Part shown: positions 16,473 through 25,649 of the stretch, in pieces | Layout: each line of letters begins with the position of its first letter | How positions within the stretch are numbered: the first letter of the stretch is position 1 | Assembly (NCBI RefSeq): GCF_015277815.1 | Contig: NZ_CP063813.1 | Location: 2,232,001 to 2,296,000 of the forward strand | Reading direction: 5' to 3' | Length of the DNA: 64,000 nucleotides | Source: Microbacterium atlanticum | GTDB lineage: Bacteria; Actinomycetota; Actinomycetes; Actinomycetales; Microbacteriaceae | The notes under the pieces: model-generated | Database searches by the model: none | Seen by the model: only the letters and a program-made list of their open reading frames with translations | Told to the model about the DNA's origin: nothing | Position numbers and translations under genes: made by a program

Positions 16473-18059
16473 ATGACCATGCTGTCTGCGCTGCCCCGTG
16501 CCACCGACCCGTCGACCGCGCTCATCGAGCGTCCCGACGTGGTCGTCGACCGCGGCATCCTCCATCTCGTCCACGACGATCTCGCACCGCACGAGGCGCG
16601 CGAGGCCGACCTGCTGCTGGTCGCGTCCGCGCTCGAGGAGGCGGGCATCGAGGTCCTCCTCGTCCGCCACGACCGGCGCCTCCCCGCCCTGGTCGTCGAC
16701 CTGAGCCGCCGCGACGCCGCGCAGGCGGCGCTCGCGGCCGTCTGCGACCGCGAGCCGCTGTACGTCAAGGCCAAGGGTCGCGCGCCGGTGCTCGCGAGCG
16801 ATGCGACCGCCGTCGCCGAGACCCCGTCGGTCGTGCGCGTGTACCGGCCGCGCCTGACCCGGTCGGGCGACCACCGCTACGGGGCGGCCTGGGGTGTGCA
16901 CCTGGAGTTCTGGCGCTTCGGCGCCGACACCGTCGATGCGCCGCGCGACAACGCGCTGACCCGCCGCACCACCGCCTTAGGCGACATCGCCTACGAGACC
17001 GTCGAGCGCCACGGCCGCCGGTGGCGCACGATCGCCGGCATGTTCGACCCGCAGCCGCTCGAAGTGACCGACGACATCGACATCGTCTTCTCGTGGGTGG
17101 ACGGCTCCGCCAGCGAGTTCCAGCGACAGCGGGCCGCCCAGATGGCCGAGTACGTCGTGGGCGAAGGCGACGACGGGCCGGCGCGCTACCGGCACGTCGA
17201 CGAGCTGCGCTACGCCCTGCGCAGCGTGCACATGTACGCGCCGTGGGTGCGGCGCATCTTCATCGCGACCGACTCCCCGGTGCCCGCATGGCTGGCCGAC
17301 CACCCGAAGGTCACCGTCGTGCGCAGCGAGGAGTTCTTCGCCGACCCGTCGGTGCTCCCGACGCACAACTCCCACGCGGTCGAAGCGCAGCTGCACCGCA
17401 TCCCGGGGCTGGCCGAGCACTTCCTGTATTCGAACGACGACATGTTCTTCGGCCGGCCCGTCGAGCCCGAGATGTTCTTCACGCCCGGCGGGGTGACGAA
17501 GTTCGTCGAGTGCGAGGTGCGCATCGGCCCCGGCGCCCCGGCACCGCATCGCAGCGGTCACGACAACGGGCTGCGGGTCAATCGCGCGCTCCTGCGGGAG
17601 CGGTTCGGCCGCACGATCGTGCGCGACCTCGAGCACTGCGCGGCGCCGCTGCGCAAGAGCGTGATGGCTGAGCTCGAGGCGGCGTTCCCCGAGGACTTCG
17701 CCCGGACCGCGGCATCCCGCTTCCGCTCCGCCACCGACATCTCGGTGACCAACAGCCTGTACCACTACTACGCGCTGCTCACGGGGCGGGCGATCGCGAC
17801 GCGTGCCCCCCGCGTGCGCTACGTGCAGACGACGGTGGCCTCGGGACTGCGCCGGATGGAGCGGCTCACCGAGCGCGCGGACGCCGACATGTTCTGCCTC
17901 AACGACGGCGGCGAGGCCGAGGTGCCCGAGGAGATCCGCGTGCGGGCGATCCGCGACGCACTCGAGCGCATGTTCCCGGTCCGCGCGCCGTGGGAGCGGG
18001 ACGACGTCAGCGCAGCACGGGAATCGGCTCGGTCGGCGCATCCCGCCGCGCGGCGCTGA
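16473..18059 (+). CDS. Stealth-family sugar-phosphate transferase
   Basis: A 528-residue protein with the conserved regions of Stealth proteins: CR1 [14 protein letters not shown]2 [20 protein letters not shown]...[15 protein letters not shown]3 with [29 protein letters not shown], and CR4 near [17 protein letters not shown]. The family includes hexose-1-phosphate transferases that build phosphodiester-linked capsules, and the catalytic part of GlcNAc-1-phosphotransferase. A surface glycopolymer role is thus likely. ATG at 16473 follows AAGGAGG at 16461-16467. It is alone on the plus strand between mgrA and cpdA, with no other glycan genes adjacent. Its last 53 nt overlap the convergent cpdA-like gene. 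Confidence 0.88.
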   Translation: MTMLSALPRATDPSTALIERPDVVVDRGILHLVHDDLAPHEAREADLLLVASALEEAGIEVLLVRHDRRLPALVVDLSRRDAAQAALAAVCDREPLYVKAKGRAPVLASDATAVAETPSVVRVYRPRLTRSGDHRYGAAWGVHLEFWRFGADTVDAPRDNALTRRTTALGDIAYETVERHGRRWRTIAGMFDPQPLEVTDDIDIVFSWVDGSASEFQRQRAAQMAEYVVGEGDDGPARYRHVDELRYALRSVHMYAPWVRRIFIATDSPVPAWLADHPKVTVVRSEEFFADPSVLPTHNSHAVEAQLHRIPGLAEHFLYSNDDMFFGRPVEPEMFFTPGGVTKFVECEVRIGPGAPAPHRSGHDNGLRVNRALLRERFGRTIVRDLEHCAAPLRKSVMAELEAAFPEDFARTAASRFRSATDISVTNSLYHYYALLTGRAIATRAPRVRYVQTTVASGLRRMERLTERADADMFCLNDGGEAEVPEEIRVRAIRDALERMFPVRAPWERDDVSAARESARSAHPAARR

Positions 18060-18927
18060 AGGGCGCCACGCCCGCCGACGACAGCCGGCGCGCGGCCTCG
18101 TCGGCGTCGATGTGCTCCAGCGCGCGGGGCGCGTCGACCGGCACGACCGAGTGCACCACCGTGTCGTCGTAGACGTGCACGATGTTGAACGCCTGGGCGC
18201 CGTCCTGCGGCCGGGTGCCGCCGGCCGGCACGGTGAGATCCTGCGCGTAGCAGGTCGACGAGGCCACCGAGACGGGGATGCCCGCGAACGTCGCGAAGGT
18301 CGAGTAGTGCAGGTGCCCGGCGATGATCGCGCGCACGTCGGTGCCCCGCAGCACATGGCCCAGGCGCCGCTGGTCGCGCAACTCGACGGTGGCCGCGAGG
18401 GGCAGCACGCTCGGGACCGGGGGGTGGTGCATCGCGAGGACGGTTCCGAGCGGCGCCGGCGTCGCGAGCACGCCGGCCAGCCACGCGAGCTGTGCGTCGC
18501 TCACCTCGCCGTGGTGCCGGCCGGGGACCGTGGTGTCGAGCGTGATGACACGCAGGCCGTCGAGCTCGTCGACCCGGTCCACCGGATCCACGTCGGATGC
18601 CTCGTCCAGGAGGCCCGCTCGGAAGGCGCCGCGGTCGTCGTGGTTGCCCATCACCCACAGCACGCGCGCACCCAGGCGCGCGGCGAACGGCTCGATGAGC
18701 GCCCTCAGGGTGGCGTACGCGCCGGGCTCGCCGAGATCGGCGAGATCGCCGGTGACGACGATCGCGTCGGGCCTGACGGCGCTGGACTCGATGGCGGCGA
18801 TGGTCTGCGCCAGGCGCTCGGCGCCGTCGACGGCGTCGAAGAGGCGCGGGGTGGCGGCATCCCGGAGGTGGGTGTCGCTCAGGTGCAGCAGGATGCGTTC
18901 GGGGGCCGGGTACTCGGCGGTGCGCAT
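18007..18927 (-). CDS. cpdA: Calcineurin-like phosphodiesterase, CpdA/Rv0805 type
   Basis: A 306-residue metallophosphoesterase with the five family blocks: LLHLSDTHL (metal site), [26 protein letters not shown] and [11 protein letters not shown]. The dimetal pattern D-x-H, GD, GNHD, H, GHxH is complete. Closest known relatives are class III cyclic-nucleotide phosphodiesterases such as CpdA and Rv0805, which hydrolyse 3',5'- and 2',3'-cyclic nucleotides. Substrate specificity cannot be read from sequence. It lies 120 nt downstream of rsmA on the same strand. Its 3' end overlaps the convergent Stealth gene by 53 nt. Confidence 0.88.
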   Translation of the reverse strand: MRTAEYPAPERILLHLSDTHLRDAATPRLFDAVDGAERLAQTIAAIESSAVRPDAIVVTGDLADLGEPGAYATLRALIEPFAARLGARVLWVMGNHDDRGAFRAGLLDEASDVDPVDRVDELDGLRVITLDTTVPGRHHGEVSDAQLAWLAGVLATPAPLGTVLAMHHPPVPSVLPLAATVELRDQRRLGHVLRGTDVRAIIAGHLHYSTFATFAGIPVSVASSTCYAQDLTVPAGGTRPQDGAQAFNIVHVYDDTVVHSVVPVDAPRALEHIDADEAARRLSSAGVAPFSAARRDAPTEPIPVLR

Positions 18928-19047
18928 GTCGGGTTCACTCCGGTCCGCCGGATGGCGATCTGCCAGTGTAACCGGACGGCGGACGCTCGGAATGTTACCG
19001 GCTTGTTTCCGGAGGACCCCGACGACGCGGTGAAGATCCGCTGAATA

Positions 19048-19908
19048 TCAGCTGTCCCCCGGATCTGCGGCAGCGCGGGCGATGCGCACGTACTCGTCGA
19101 TGGAGAGGTCCTCGCCGCGCGCCGTAGGCGCCACCCCGGCCGATTCCAGGACGCCGGATGCCGCGGCCGCCGATCCGCCGAGCACCTGCGAGAGCGCCTG
19201 GCGCAGCATCTTGCGGCGCTGCTGGAACGCCGCGTCGACGATGCCGAAGGTGCGACGGCGGAGCAGCTCGTCGCCGCGCGGCTCGGGGTCGCGGCGGAAG
19301 CCCACGAGCACCGAGTCGACGTTGGGCACCGGCCAGAAGACCTGACGCGAGACCGTGCCGGCCAGCCGCCACGGCCCGTACCACGCGGCCTTCGCGCTGG
19401 GCGCGCCGTACACCTTCGATCCCGGCGCCGCCGCGAGACGCTCACCCACCTCGGCCTGCACCATCACCACACCGCGCTGAAGACCCGGGAACGTCTCGAG
19501 GAAGTGCAGCAGGACCGGCACGCTGACGTTGTAGGGCAGGTTCGCCACCAGCACAGCGGGATCCCCCGGCAGCGCCGTGACGCGCAGCGCGTCGGCGTCC
19601 ACCACGGTGAGCGCGCCGTCCCCGACGCCGTGGGCGGCCGCGGTCGACGGCAGCCGCGCGGCCAGACGGTGATCGATCTCGACGGCGGTGACGGATGCCC
19701 CGGCCTCGAGGATCGCGAGGGTCAGCGACCCCAGCCCCGGCCCGACCTCCACCACCCGGTCGCCGGCGGCGACCTCCGCCACGGCCACGATCTTGCGGAC
19801 CGTGTTGGCGTCCACGACGAAGTTCTGCCCGAGCTTCTTCGTCGGCGTCACGTCGAGCTCGGCGGCCAGCGCGCGGATTTCGGCCGCACCGAGGAGTGTC
19901 ACGGGCAT
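19048..19908 (-). CDS. rsmA: 16S rRNA (A1518/A1519-N6)-dimethyltransferase
   Basis: Dimethylates two adenines at the 3' end of 16S rRNA (KsgA). 286 residues with [10 protein letters not shown], the SAM-binding [10 protein letters not shown], the catalytic NLPYNVS, and [17 protein letters not shown] at 19908 begins MPVTLLG; TACAGT lies 6 nt upstream (minus strand 19920-19915), consistent with a leaderless mRNA. A frame continuing to 20433 is non-coding in character. In related genomes tatD lies immediately upstream and ispE immediately downstream; here both junctions are opened by other genes. Confidence 0.96.
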   Translation of the reverse strand: MPVTLLGAAEIRALAAELDVTPTKKLGQNFVVDANTVRKIVAVAEVAAGDRVVEVGPGLGSLTLAILEAGASVTAVEIDHRLAARLPSTAAAHGVGDGALTVVDADALRVTALPGDPAVLVANLPYNVSVPVLLHFLETFPGLQRGVVMVQAEVGERLAAAPGSKVYGAPSAKAAWYGPWRLAGTVSRQVFWPVPNVDSVLVGFRRDPEPRGDELLRRRTFGIVDAAFQQRRKMLRQALSQVLGGSAAAASGVLESAGVAPTARGEDLSIDEYVRIARAAADPGDS

Positions 19909-19914
19909 GCGTTC

Positions 19915-19920
19915 ACTGTA
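19915..19920 (-). promoter_or_regulatory. -10 box (TACAGT) for rsmA, leaderless type
   Basis: TACAGT on the minus strand is 6 nt upstream of the rsmA ATG at 19908. No separate ribosome-binding site is visible. Confidence 0.6.
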
Positions 19921-20050
19921 GCCGCGTGCCGTGCTCGGTCCCGTCCCCTCGACCGCGCGCAACTCCTTGACACCGTCGGGGGCGGCGCGCCAGGGTGAGC
20001 CCAGGGTACGGGCGACGGCGCGTGCCGGGGGCGAACGAGGAGGTCCAGCC

Positions 20051-21484
20051 ATGAGCTCGGCGCACACACCCGGCCACGACGTCTCGGTCCCCCTCGCGCG
20101 GGTGGTGCTCGTCGCGTCGACCGCCGCCCTCGGCGGGTTCCTGTTCGGCTTCGACACCGCCGTGATCAACGGCGCGGTGAGCGCGATCGGAGAGCAGTTC
20201 CAGACCGGGCCGTTCCTGCTGGGCTTCGCGGTCGCCTCAGCTCTCATCGGCTGCGCGATCGGCGCGTGGTTCGCCGGCCGCATCGCGGATCGGTACGGGC
20301 GCATCCGCGTCATGATCATCGCCGCGATCCTCTTCGTCGCGAGCGCCCTCGGCTGCGGCCTGGCCTTCAGCGTGTGGGACCTCTCGTTCTGGCGCATCGT
20401 CGGCGGGCTCGGAGTCGGGGCGGCATCCGTCATCGCCCCCGCCTACATCGCAGAGGTGTCACCGCCCGCCTACCGGGGCCGGCTGGGATCGCTCCAGCAG
20501 ATGGCGATCGTCACGGGCATCTTCGTCGCGCTCCTCACGGACGCCGGCATCGTCGCCGCCGCGGGCACGGCCACCGCCCCCTGGCTGCTCGGCCTCGAGG
20601 CGTGGCGTTGGATGTTCCTGTCGGAGCTCATCCCCGCAGTGATCTACGGCGTGCTGGCCCTCACCATCCCCGAGTCCCCCCGCTACCTCATCGCACGCGG
20701 TGAGATGACGCGGGCGAAGGACGTGCTCGCGCGCTACGTCGGCGGCGACGTCGAGAAGACCTCGACCGACATCCTCAAGACGGTCGAGGGCAAGGAGGAT
20801 CGGCCGCGGTTCCGCATCCTGCGCGGCAGGAGTTTCGGCCTGCTCCCCATCGTCTGGATCGGCATCGGCCTGTCGGTGCTCCAGCAGTTCACGGGCATCA
20901 ACGTCATCTTCTACTACTCCACGACGCTGTGGCAGGCTGTCGGGTTCACCGAGCAGGACTCGCTCACCATCACGGTGATCACCTCGGTGACCAACATCGT
21001 CACGACGATCATCGCGATCCTGCTGATCGACCGCGTGGGGCGCAAGCCGCTGCTGCTCATCGGGGCGATGGGCCAGTTCGCCTGCCTGGCCGTGCTGACG
21101 GTGATGTTCGCCTCGGCTCCGATCGTCGACGGCGAGCCGGTGCTGGAGGGGGCCGCCGGCACGATCGCGCTCCTCGCGGCGAATCTCTACGTCGTGTTCT
21201 TCGGCGCGTCGTGGGGCCCGGTCGTGTGGGTGCTGCTGGGCGAGATGTTCAGCAACCGGATCCGCGCGGTGGCCCTCTCGGTCGCGGCGGCCGCGCAGTG
21301 GGCGGCCAACTTCGTCATCTCGACGACCTTCCCCGCCCTCGCCGCGGTCGGGCTCGGCCTCGCGTACGGCGTCTACACCTTCTTCGCGTTCGTCGCGATC
21401 TTCTTCGTCATCCGGTACGTCCGCGAGACGAAGGGGCAGACCCTCGAGTCGATGCAGGATGCCCCCGCCCGCGCACCGCGCTAG
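20051..21484 (+). CDS. MFS sugar transporter (sugar porter family)
   Basis: A 477-residue, 12-helix proton-coupled or facilitative sugar transporter. Signature motifs are present twice in the expected places: FDTAVINGA in TM1, ADRYGRIR and DRVGRKP in the TM2-3 and TM8-9 loops, PESPRYLI after TM6, [13 protein letters not shown] in TM7 (sugar-binding Gln and Asn), and ETKGQTLE after TM12. Substrate is probably glucose, a pentose or inositol; it cannot be fixed further. GAGGAGGT stands 7 nt before the ATG at 20051, so the gene is independently translated. It diverges from rsmA. Confidence 0.92.
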   Translation: MSSAHTPGHDVSVPLARVVLVASTAALGGFLFGFDTAVINGAVSAIGEQFQTGPFLLGFAVASALIGCAIGAWFAGRIADRYGRIRVMIIAAILFVASALGCGLAFSVWDLSFWRIVGGLGVGAASVIAPAYIAEVSPPAYRGRLGSLQQMAIVTGIFVALLTDAGIVAAAGTATAPWLLGLEAWRWMFLSELIPAVIYGVLALTIPESPRYLIARGEMTRAKDVLARYVGGDVEKTSTDILKTVEGKEDRPRFRILRGRSFGLLPIVWIGIGLSVLQQFTGINVIFYYSTTLWQAVGFTEQDSLTITVITSVTNIVTTIIAILLIDRVGRKPLLLIGAMGQFACLAVLTVMFASAPIVDGEPVLEGAAGTIALLAANLYVVFFGASWGPVVWVLLGEMFSNRIRAVALSVAAAAQWAANFVISTTFPALAAVGLGLAYGVYTFFAFVAIFFVIRYVRETKGQTLESMQDAPARAPR

Positions 21485-21532
21485 GAGGTCGCTGCGGGCC
21501 GGAACCGCGGCTCGGATCCCCTCGTTCCGGCC

Positions 21533-21538
21533 TAGGAT
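21533..21538 (+). promoter_or_regulatory. -10 box (TAGGAT) for the second MFS gene, leaderless type
   Basis: TAGGAT lies 6 nt before the ATG at 21545. It suggests that this transporter is transcribed separately from the upstream sugar porter. Confidence 0.55.
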
Positions 21539-21544
21539 CGAGGG

Positions 21545-22849
21545 ATGCCCTCCCTCGGCGACCTGATCGCGCCCCGCCGGCTGGGACGGGACTTCCGGTG
21601 GCTGCTGGCATCGTCCTGGACGAGCAACCTCGGCGACGGCATCGCCCTCGCCGCCGCCCCGCTGCTCATCGCCTCGCTCACCTCATCGCCCATCCTGGTT
21701 GCCGCGGGCGCCATGATGCAGTTCCTGCCCTGGCTGCTCTTCGGCCTGCTCGCCGGCGCCGTCGCCGACCACCACGACCGGCGGCGGCTGGTGATGCTGG
21801 CCAACGGCATCCGGGCGGTGATCGTGCTCGTGCTCGTCGTGTTCCTCGTGACCGGGCAGGCGACGGTGTGGCTGGTGCTCGCGACGGCGTTCCTCTACGG
21901 CACCGCGGAGGTGTTCGCCGACTCGGCGGGAAGCACCCTCCTGCCGATGCTCGTGAAGCCCGCCGACCTCGGCATCGGCAACGCCCGCATGCAGGCCGGC
22001 TTCCTCGTCGCCAACCAGCTCGCCGGCCCGCCACTGGGCGCCTTCCTCTTCGCGCTGGGCTCCTTCTGGCCGTTCCTGCTCCAGGTGCTGTGCGTGACGC
22101 TGGCGGTGCTGCTCGTCTCGCGCATCGCGCGCACCCCTGTGCCCGAGCACCCGGAGGCCGCTCCGGGCACCAAGGCGCATGCCATCCGCGAAGGGCTGCG
22201 GTGGCTGCGCTTCAATGCCCCGGTACGCACCCTCGTCATCATCATCCTGGTCTTCAACGTCACCTGGGCCGCCCCCTGGGGCGTGCTCGTGCTGTACGCC
22301 ACCGAACACCTCGGCATGGGACCCGTGGGCTACGGCGCGCTCACGACCGCGTCCGCGCTGGGCGGCTTCATCGCCATCTTCAGCTTCGGCTGGCTCGAGA
22401 AGCATGTGTCGTTCTCCACGCTGATGCGCGTGTGCCTCTCGCTGGAAGTGCTGATGCACCTGGGCTTCGCGCTCACCACGTCGCCGATCGTCGCCTTCGC
22501 GATCATGTTCGGCTTCGGGCTGTACGCCTTCGTGTGGGGCACGATCTCCACGACGGTCCGCCAGCGCCTGGTGCCCATGGAGCTGCAGGGCCGCATCGCG
22601 TCGGTGAACATGGTGGGCGTCTTCGCCGGGCTCGTCATCGGCCAGTTCCTCGGCGGTGTTCTCGCCCAGCTCTTCGGGCTCACCGCGCCGTGGTGGTTCG
22701 CGTTCGGCGGCTCGGCGGTGACGCTGCTGCTGGTATGGCGCTCGATCTCGCACATCGCGGCGGCGAAGCCGGTGCTCGATGCCGACGAAGCCGATCAGGC
22801 CCGTCGTGAGGACGAGCCCGGGGCCGGCGGCCTTCCGCTGATCGACTGA
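21545..22849 (+). CDS. MFS transporter, EntS/MFS_3 type
   Basis: A 434-residue transporter with about 12 hydrophobic helices. The N-terminal LLASSWTSNLGDGIALAAAPLLIASLTSSP and ADHHDRRRL loop place it with the MFS_3 group, which contains the enterobactin exporter EntS and macrolide efflux proteins. Exported substrate is unknown. The cytoplasmic tail is acidic (ADQARREDEPGAGG). It stands 60 nt after the sugar porter gene but has its own TAGGAT box 6 nt before ATG. It converges with the DGPF gene, 27 nt apart. Confidence 0.87.
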   Translation: MPSLGDLIAPRRLGRDFRWLLASSWTSNLGDGIALAAAPLLIASLTSSPILVAAGAMMQFLPWLLFGLLAGAVADHHDRRRLVMLANGIRAVIVLVLVVFLVTGQATVWLVLATAFLYGTAEVFADSAGSTLLPMLVKPADLGIGNARMQAGFLVANQLAGPPLGAFLFALGSFWPFLLQVLCVTLAVLLVSRIARTPVPEHPEAAPGTKAHAIREGLRWLRFNAPVRTLVIIILVFNVTWAAPWGVLVLYATEHLGMGPVGYGALTTASALGGFIAIFSFGWLEKHVSFSTLMRVCLSLEVLMHLGFALTTSPIVAFAIMFGFGLYAFVWGTISTTVRQRLVPMELQGRIASVNMVGVFAGLVIGQFLGGVLAQLFGLTAPWWFAFGGSAVTLLLVWRSISHIAAAKPVLDADEADQARREDEPGAGGLPLID

Positions 22850-22876
22850 CCGCCCCGCCCGCTGGACCCGCGACGC

Positions 22877-23236
22877 CTACGCGCCTTCGTCCCAGGGGAG
22901 GCTGACGAGGGGCAGGATCAGGATCCGCCCGAGCACCGCGCTGGGGTGCTTCGCCATGTAGGCCGCCGCCTCGTCGATGGAATCCGCCTCGACGAGGTCG
23001 TAGCCGGCGAACCACTCCTTGAACTCGGGGAACGGTCCGTCCGTGACGAGCACGCTGCCGTCGCGCACGACGACCGACTTCGCGTGCTCGGCGGCCGCGA
23101 CCGGCGCGCCAGAGCCCAGGCGGCCGGCATCCTCCCCCTCCTTCGCCCACGACTCGAGCATGCGCCGGTCGTCGTCCTGCGCGAGGGTCGACCCCGACGC
23201 GTCGGTCATGTGGATCACGAGGTACTGCTGGGTCAC
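22877..23236 (-). CDS. DGPF/YCII-domain protein, partner of the ECF sigma factor
   Basis: A 119-residue ferredoxin-like-fold protein with the signature VVVRDGSVLVTDGPFPEFKEWFAGY, giving the DGPF family its name, and a YCII-like frame (YLVIHM, MAKHPSA). Proteins of this family are regularly encoded beside ECF42 sigma factors and are thought to be their functional partners or targets; biochemistry is not settled. Start is GTG at 23236, preceded by GAGGAG. It is downstream of the sigma gene on the same strand with 35 nt between, part of which is a perfect 24-bp duplication. Confidence 0.87.
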   Translation of the reverse strand: MTQQYLVIHMTDASGSTLAQDDDRRMLESWAKEGEDAGRLGSGAPVAAAEHAKSVVVRDGSVLVTDGPFPEFKEWFAGYDLVEADSIDEAAAYMAKHPSAVLGRILILPLVSLPWDEGA

Positions 23237-23246
23237 GATGGTTCTC

Positions 23247-23294
23247 CTCAGGGATGGGATGGGGACGAGACTCAGGGATGGGATGGGGACGAGA
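23247..23294. repeat. Perfect 24-bp tandem duplication at the sigma-factor 3' end
   Basis: Two adjacent identical 24-bp units, 23247-23270 and 23271-23294, each reading CTCAGGGATGGGATGGGGAC then GAGA. The sigma stop codon lies in the second unit and a copy of the same trinucleotide in the first. The duplication therefore lengthened the gap between the sigma gene and the DGPF gene, and the last residues of the sigma protein (SSPSHP) are encoded by the repeat. Confidence 0.9.
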
Positions 23295-24627
23295 CGGATG
23301 ATCTCGATACGTCTCGTTGCTCGGCACTCGATCCGGCGGCCGCGACCTCGGCCCGTCGGCGAGTGAGGTGCGTGACCTCGGCGGTGTTGCCGGCGAGCGC
23401 GATGGCCCGGTCGTACGCAGCGGCGGCGTCGCCGGGTCGCCCGACGCGGCGCAGCAGCTCGGCGCGCGTCGCGTGGAACGCGTGATAGCCGTCGAGGGGA
23501 TCGCCGAGGCGCTCGACCATGGCGAGCGCCACCTCGGGCGAGTCGAACTCGGACACCGCGACGGCCTTGTTGAGGGTCACGATCGGGCTGGGCTCGACCC
23601 GTTCCAGAAGCCCGTAGAGCGCCACGATCTGCGACCAGTCGGTGTCGCGCGCGTGTGCTGCACGAACATGCACCGCATTGATCCGCGCCAGGATCTCGTA
23701 CCTGCCGAGCGCGCCGTCACCGCGAGCCGCAGCCGGATCGAGTGCCGGGGAACGGGGCATATCGGGAGCATCGATTCGCTCGCCCACCAGGGCGAGACCT
23801 TCGTCGATGAGCGCGCGGTCCCAGCGGGCGCGATCCTGCTCGTCGAGCCGTACGAGCTCGCCGTCGCCCGAGACCCGCGCGTCGGTGCGCGCCTCGGTCA
23901 GCAGCATGAGCGCGAGCAGTCCCGTGGCCGCGCCGTGCTCGGGCGAGCCCGCACGCAGCAGGGCGCGCACGAGCCGCGTGAGCCGGATCGCCTCGCCGGT
24001 GAGGTCGCGCCGCACCGGATCGTCCGCCGCGCCGGATGCGAGGTATCCCTCGTTGAAGACGAGGTACAGCACGGCGAGCACACCCTCGACGCGGGCCGGC
24101 AGCTCCTCGCCCTCGGGCAGGCGGTACGGGATCTTCGCGGCCTTGATCTTGGCCTTCGCGCGCGTGATCCGCTGACCCATCGTGGTCTCCTGCACAAGGA
24201 ACGCGTGCGCGATCTCCGCAACCGTGAGGCCGCCCACGATTCGCAGCGTGAGGGCCACGCGCGCCTCCATCGACAAGGCGGGGTGGCAGCACGTGAACAC
24301 CAGCCGCAGCCGATCGTCGTCGACCGCACCGACGGGCTCGGCGGGCGAGTCGTCCGTCAGCATGAGCGCCTCCTGCTGCAGCTCGTCGCGCCGGGCCTCG
24401 CGCCGCAGCCGGTCGATCGCCTTGCGGTTCGCCGTCGTCGTGATCCAAGCGCCGGGGTTCGGCGGGATCCCGTCGGCCGGCCACCGCGCGATCGCCGTTG
24501 CGAAAGCCTCGGCCGCCGACTCCTCGGCGATGTCGAGGTCGCCGAATCGGCGTGCGAGCCCCGCAACCACCCGCGACCACTCGTCGCGGTAAACGCGGGT
24601 GATCGTCGCGTCGACGTCGTGACCCAT
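23272..24627 (-). CDS. ECF RNA polymerase sigma factor, ECF42 type
   Basis: A 451-residue sigma factor, much longer than a minimal ECF. Sigma2 lies at about 10-80 (GDLDIAEESAAEAFATAIARWPADG, with NPGAWITTTANRKAIDRLRR) and sigma4 at about 105-165 (FTCCHPALSMEARVALTLRIVGGLTVAEIAHAFLVQETTMGQRITRAKAKI). The remaining 280 residues are a helical TPR-like extension (DUF6596 region) with VFNEGYLASGAADD and the DWSQIVALYGLLER segment. That extension and the adjacent DGPF gene define group ECF42, where no anti-sigma factor is usually present. GGAAGGTGG precedes the ATG. Inducing signal unknown. Confidence 0.9.
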   Translation of the reverse strand: MGHDVDATITRVYRDEWSRVVAGLARRFGDLDIAEESAAEAFATAIARWPADGIPPNPGAWITTTANRKAIDRLRREARRDELQQEALMLTDDSPAEPVGAVDDDRLRLVFTCCHPALSMEARVALTLRIVGGLTVAEIAHAFLVQETTMGQRITRAKAKIKAAKIPYRLPEGEELPARVEGVLAVLYLVFNEGYLASGAADDPVRRDLTGEAIRLTRLVRALLRAGSPEHGAATGLLALMLLTEARTDARVSGDGELVRLDEQDRARWDRALIDEGLALVGERIDAPDMPRSPALDPAAARGDGALGRYEILARINAVHVRAAHARDTDWSQIVALYGLLERVEPSPIVTLNKAVAVSEFDSPEVALAMVERLGDPLDGYHAFHATRAELLRRVGRPGDAAAAYDRAIALAGNTAEVTHLTRRRAEVAAAGSSAEQRDVSRSSVSSPSHP

Positions 24628-24725
24628 CGGCCCACCTTCCTCTGCCGAGGTCGCCGTGCGACTCCCTCCATGACAGCTACGAACAGCGCCCCCTGGATTC
24701 GACAGAGCAGCTCGCCATCCACGGG

Positions 24726-25649
24726 TCAGTCTTCGAACGCCCCGTAGACCTCGACGGTGTTGGCGGCGAGCTGCGCGCACAGCTCGTCGACGTCCACCCC
24801 GAGCTCGGCAGCCATGAAGCGCACCGTCACCGGCACGAGATAGGGCGCGTTCGGCCGCCCGCGGTGCGGAACCGGCGTCAGGAACGGGGCATCCGTCTCC
24901 ACCAGGATCAGCTCACGCGGGATCACCGCGAGCGCGTCGCGGAGGTTCTGCGCGTTCTTGAAGGTGACATTGCCCGCGAACGAGAGGTAGTACCCCTGCT
25001 CCCCGGCGATCCGGGCCATGCCGGCGTCGCCCGAGAAGCAGTGGAACACCGTGCGCTCGGGCGCGCCCACGCGTGCGAGCGTCTCGAGCACGGCCTCGTG
25101 CGCGTCGCGATCGTGGATCTGCATCGCGACCGCGTGCTTCTTGGCCAGCGCGATGTGCGCCTCGAAGCTCTCGAACTGAGCGGGCAGGCCGTCGGCGCCG
25201 GTGCGGAAGAAGTCCAGGCCCGACTCGCCGATCGCCCGCACCCGCGGCTGCGCGGCGAGCTCGTCGATCGCGGCGATCGCCTCGTCCAGGCGGCCGGCGG
25301 CGGCGTACGCGGGAGCCTCGTTCGGGTGGATCGCGACCGCCGCGAGGACACGGGGGTGGGTTGCTGCGGCCCAGGCCGACCACCGGCTCGACTCGATGTC
25401 GCCACCGGCCTGCACGACGCCGGCGACGCCGACCGCGCCGGCGCGCTCGAGCTGCTCGTCCAGCGACAGTCCCGCCTCACCGTCTTCGATCTCGAGGTGC
25501 GCGTGGTTGTCGTACACCGGAACGGCGAGCGGCTCGGGGGACGCGGGATAGGTGACGTCGCGAGAACCCTTCTCGCGCGTGCGGACGTACTGCGACGGAT
25601 CGCTCGCGGCGCCCGGGTACGGCACCCGGGGCTCAGGGACGGGTGTCAT
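24726..25649 (-). CDS. tatD: TatD-family metal-dependent hydrolase
   Basis: A 307-residue TIM-barrel hydrolase. Metal ligands are visible in DNHAHLEIED, GESGLDFFR, MQIHDRDAHEAV, HCFSGD and VETDAPFLTP. Family members are 3'-5' DNA or RNA exonucleases or D-aminoacyl-tRNA deacylases. ATG overlaps the metG stop (ATGA), so the two are coupled, an arrangement shared with many bacteria. An N-terminal extension of some 50 residues before the catalytic barrel (PVPEPRVPYPGAASDPSQY) is usual in this actinobacterial group. Its normal downstream neighbour rsmA is about 5 kb away. Confidence 0.94.
   Translation of the reverse strand: MTPVPEPRVPYPGAASDPSQYVRTREKGSRDVTYPASPEPLAVPVYDNHAHLEIEDGEAGLSLDEQLERAGAVGVAGVVQAGGDIESSRWSAWAAATHPRVLAAVAIHPNEAPAYAAAGRLDEAIAAIDELAAQPRVRAIGESGLDFFRTGADGLPAQFESFEAHIALAKKHAVAMQIHDRDAHEAVLETLARVGAPERTVFHCFSGDAGMARIAGEQGYYLSFAGNVTFKNAQNLRDALAVIPRELILVETDAPFLTPVPHRGRPNAPYLVPVTVRFMAAELGVDVDELCAQLAANTVEVYGAFED

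Noticed and set aside
19909..20433. Upstream extension of the rsmA frame
   Set aside because: It would cover the start and ribosome site of the sugar porter and adds residues absent from RsmA; MPVTLLG with its -10 box is the better start.
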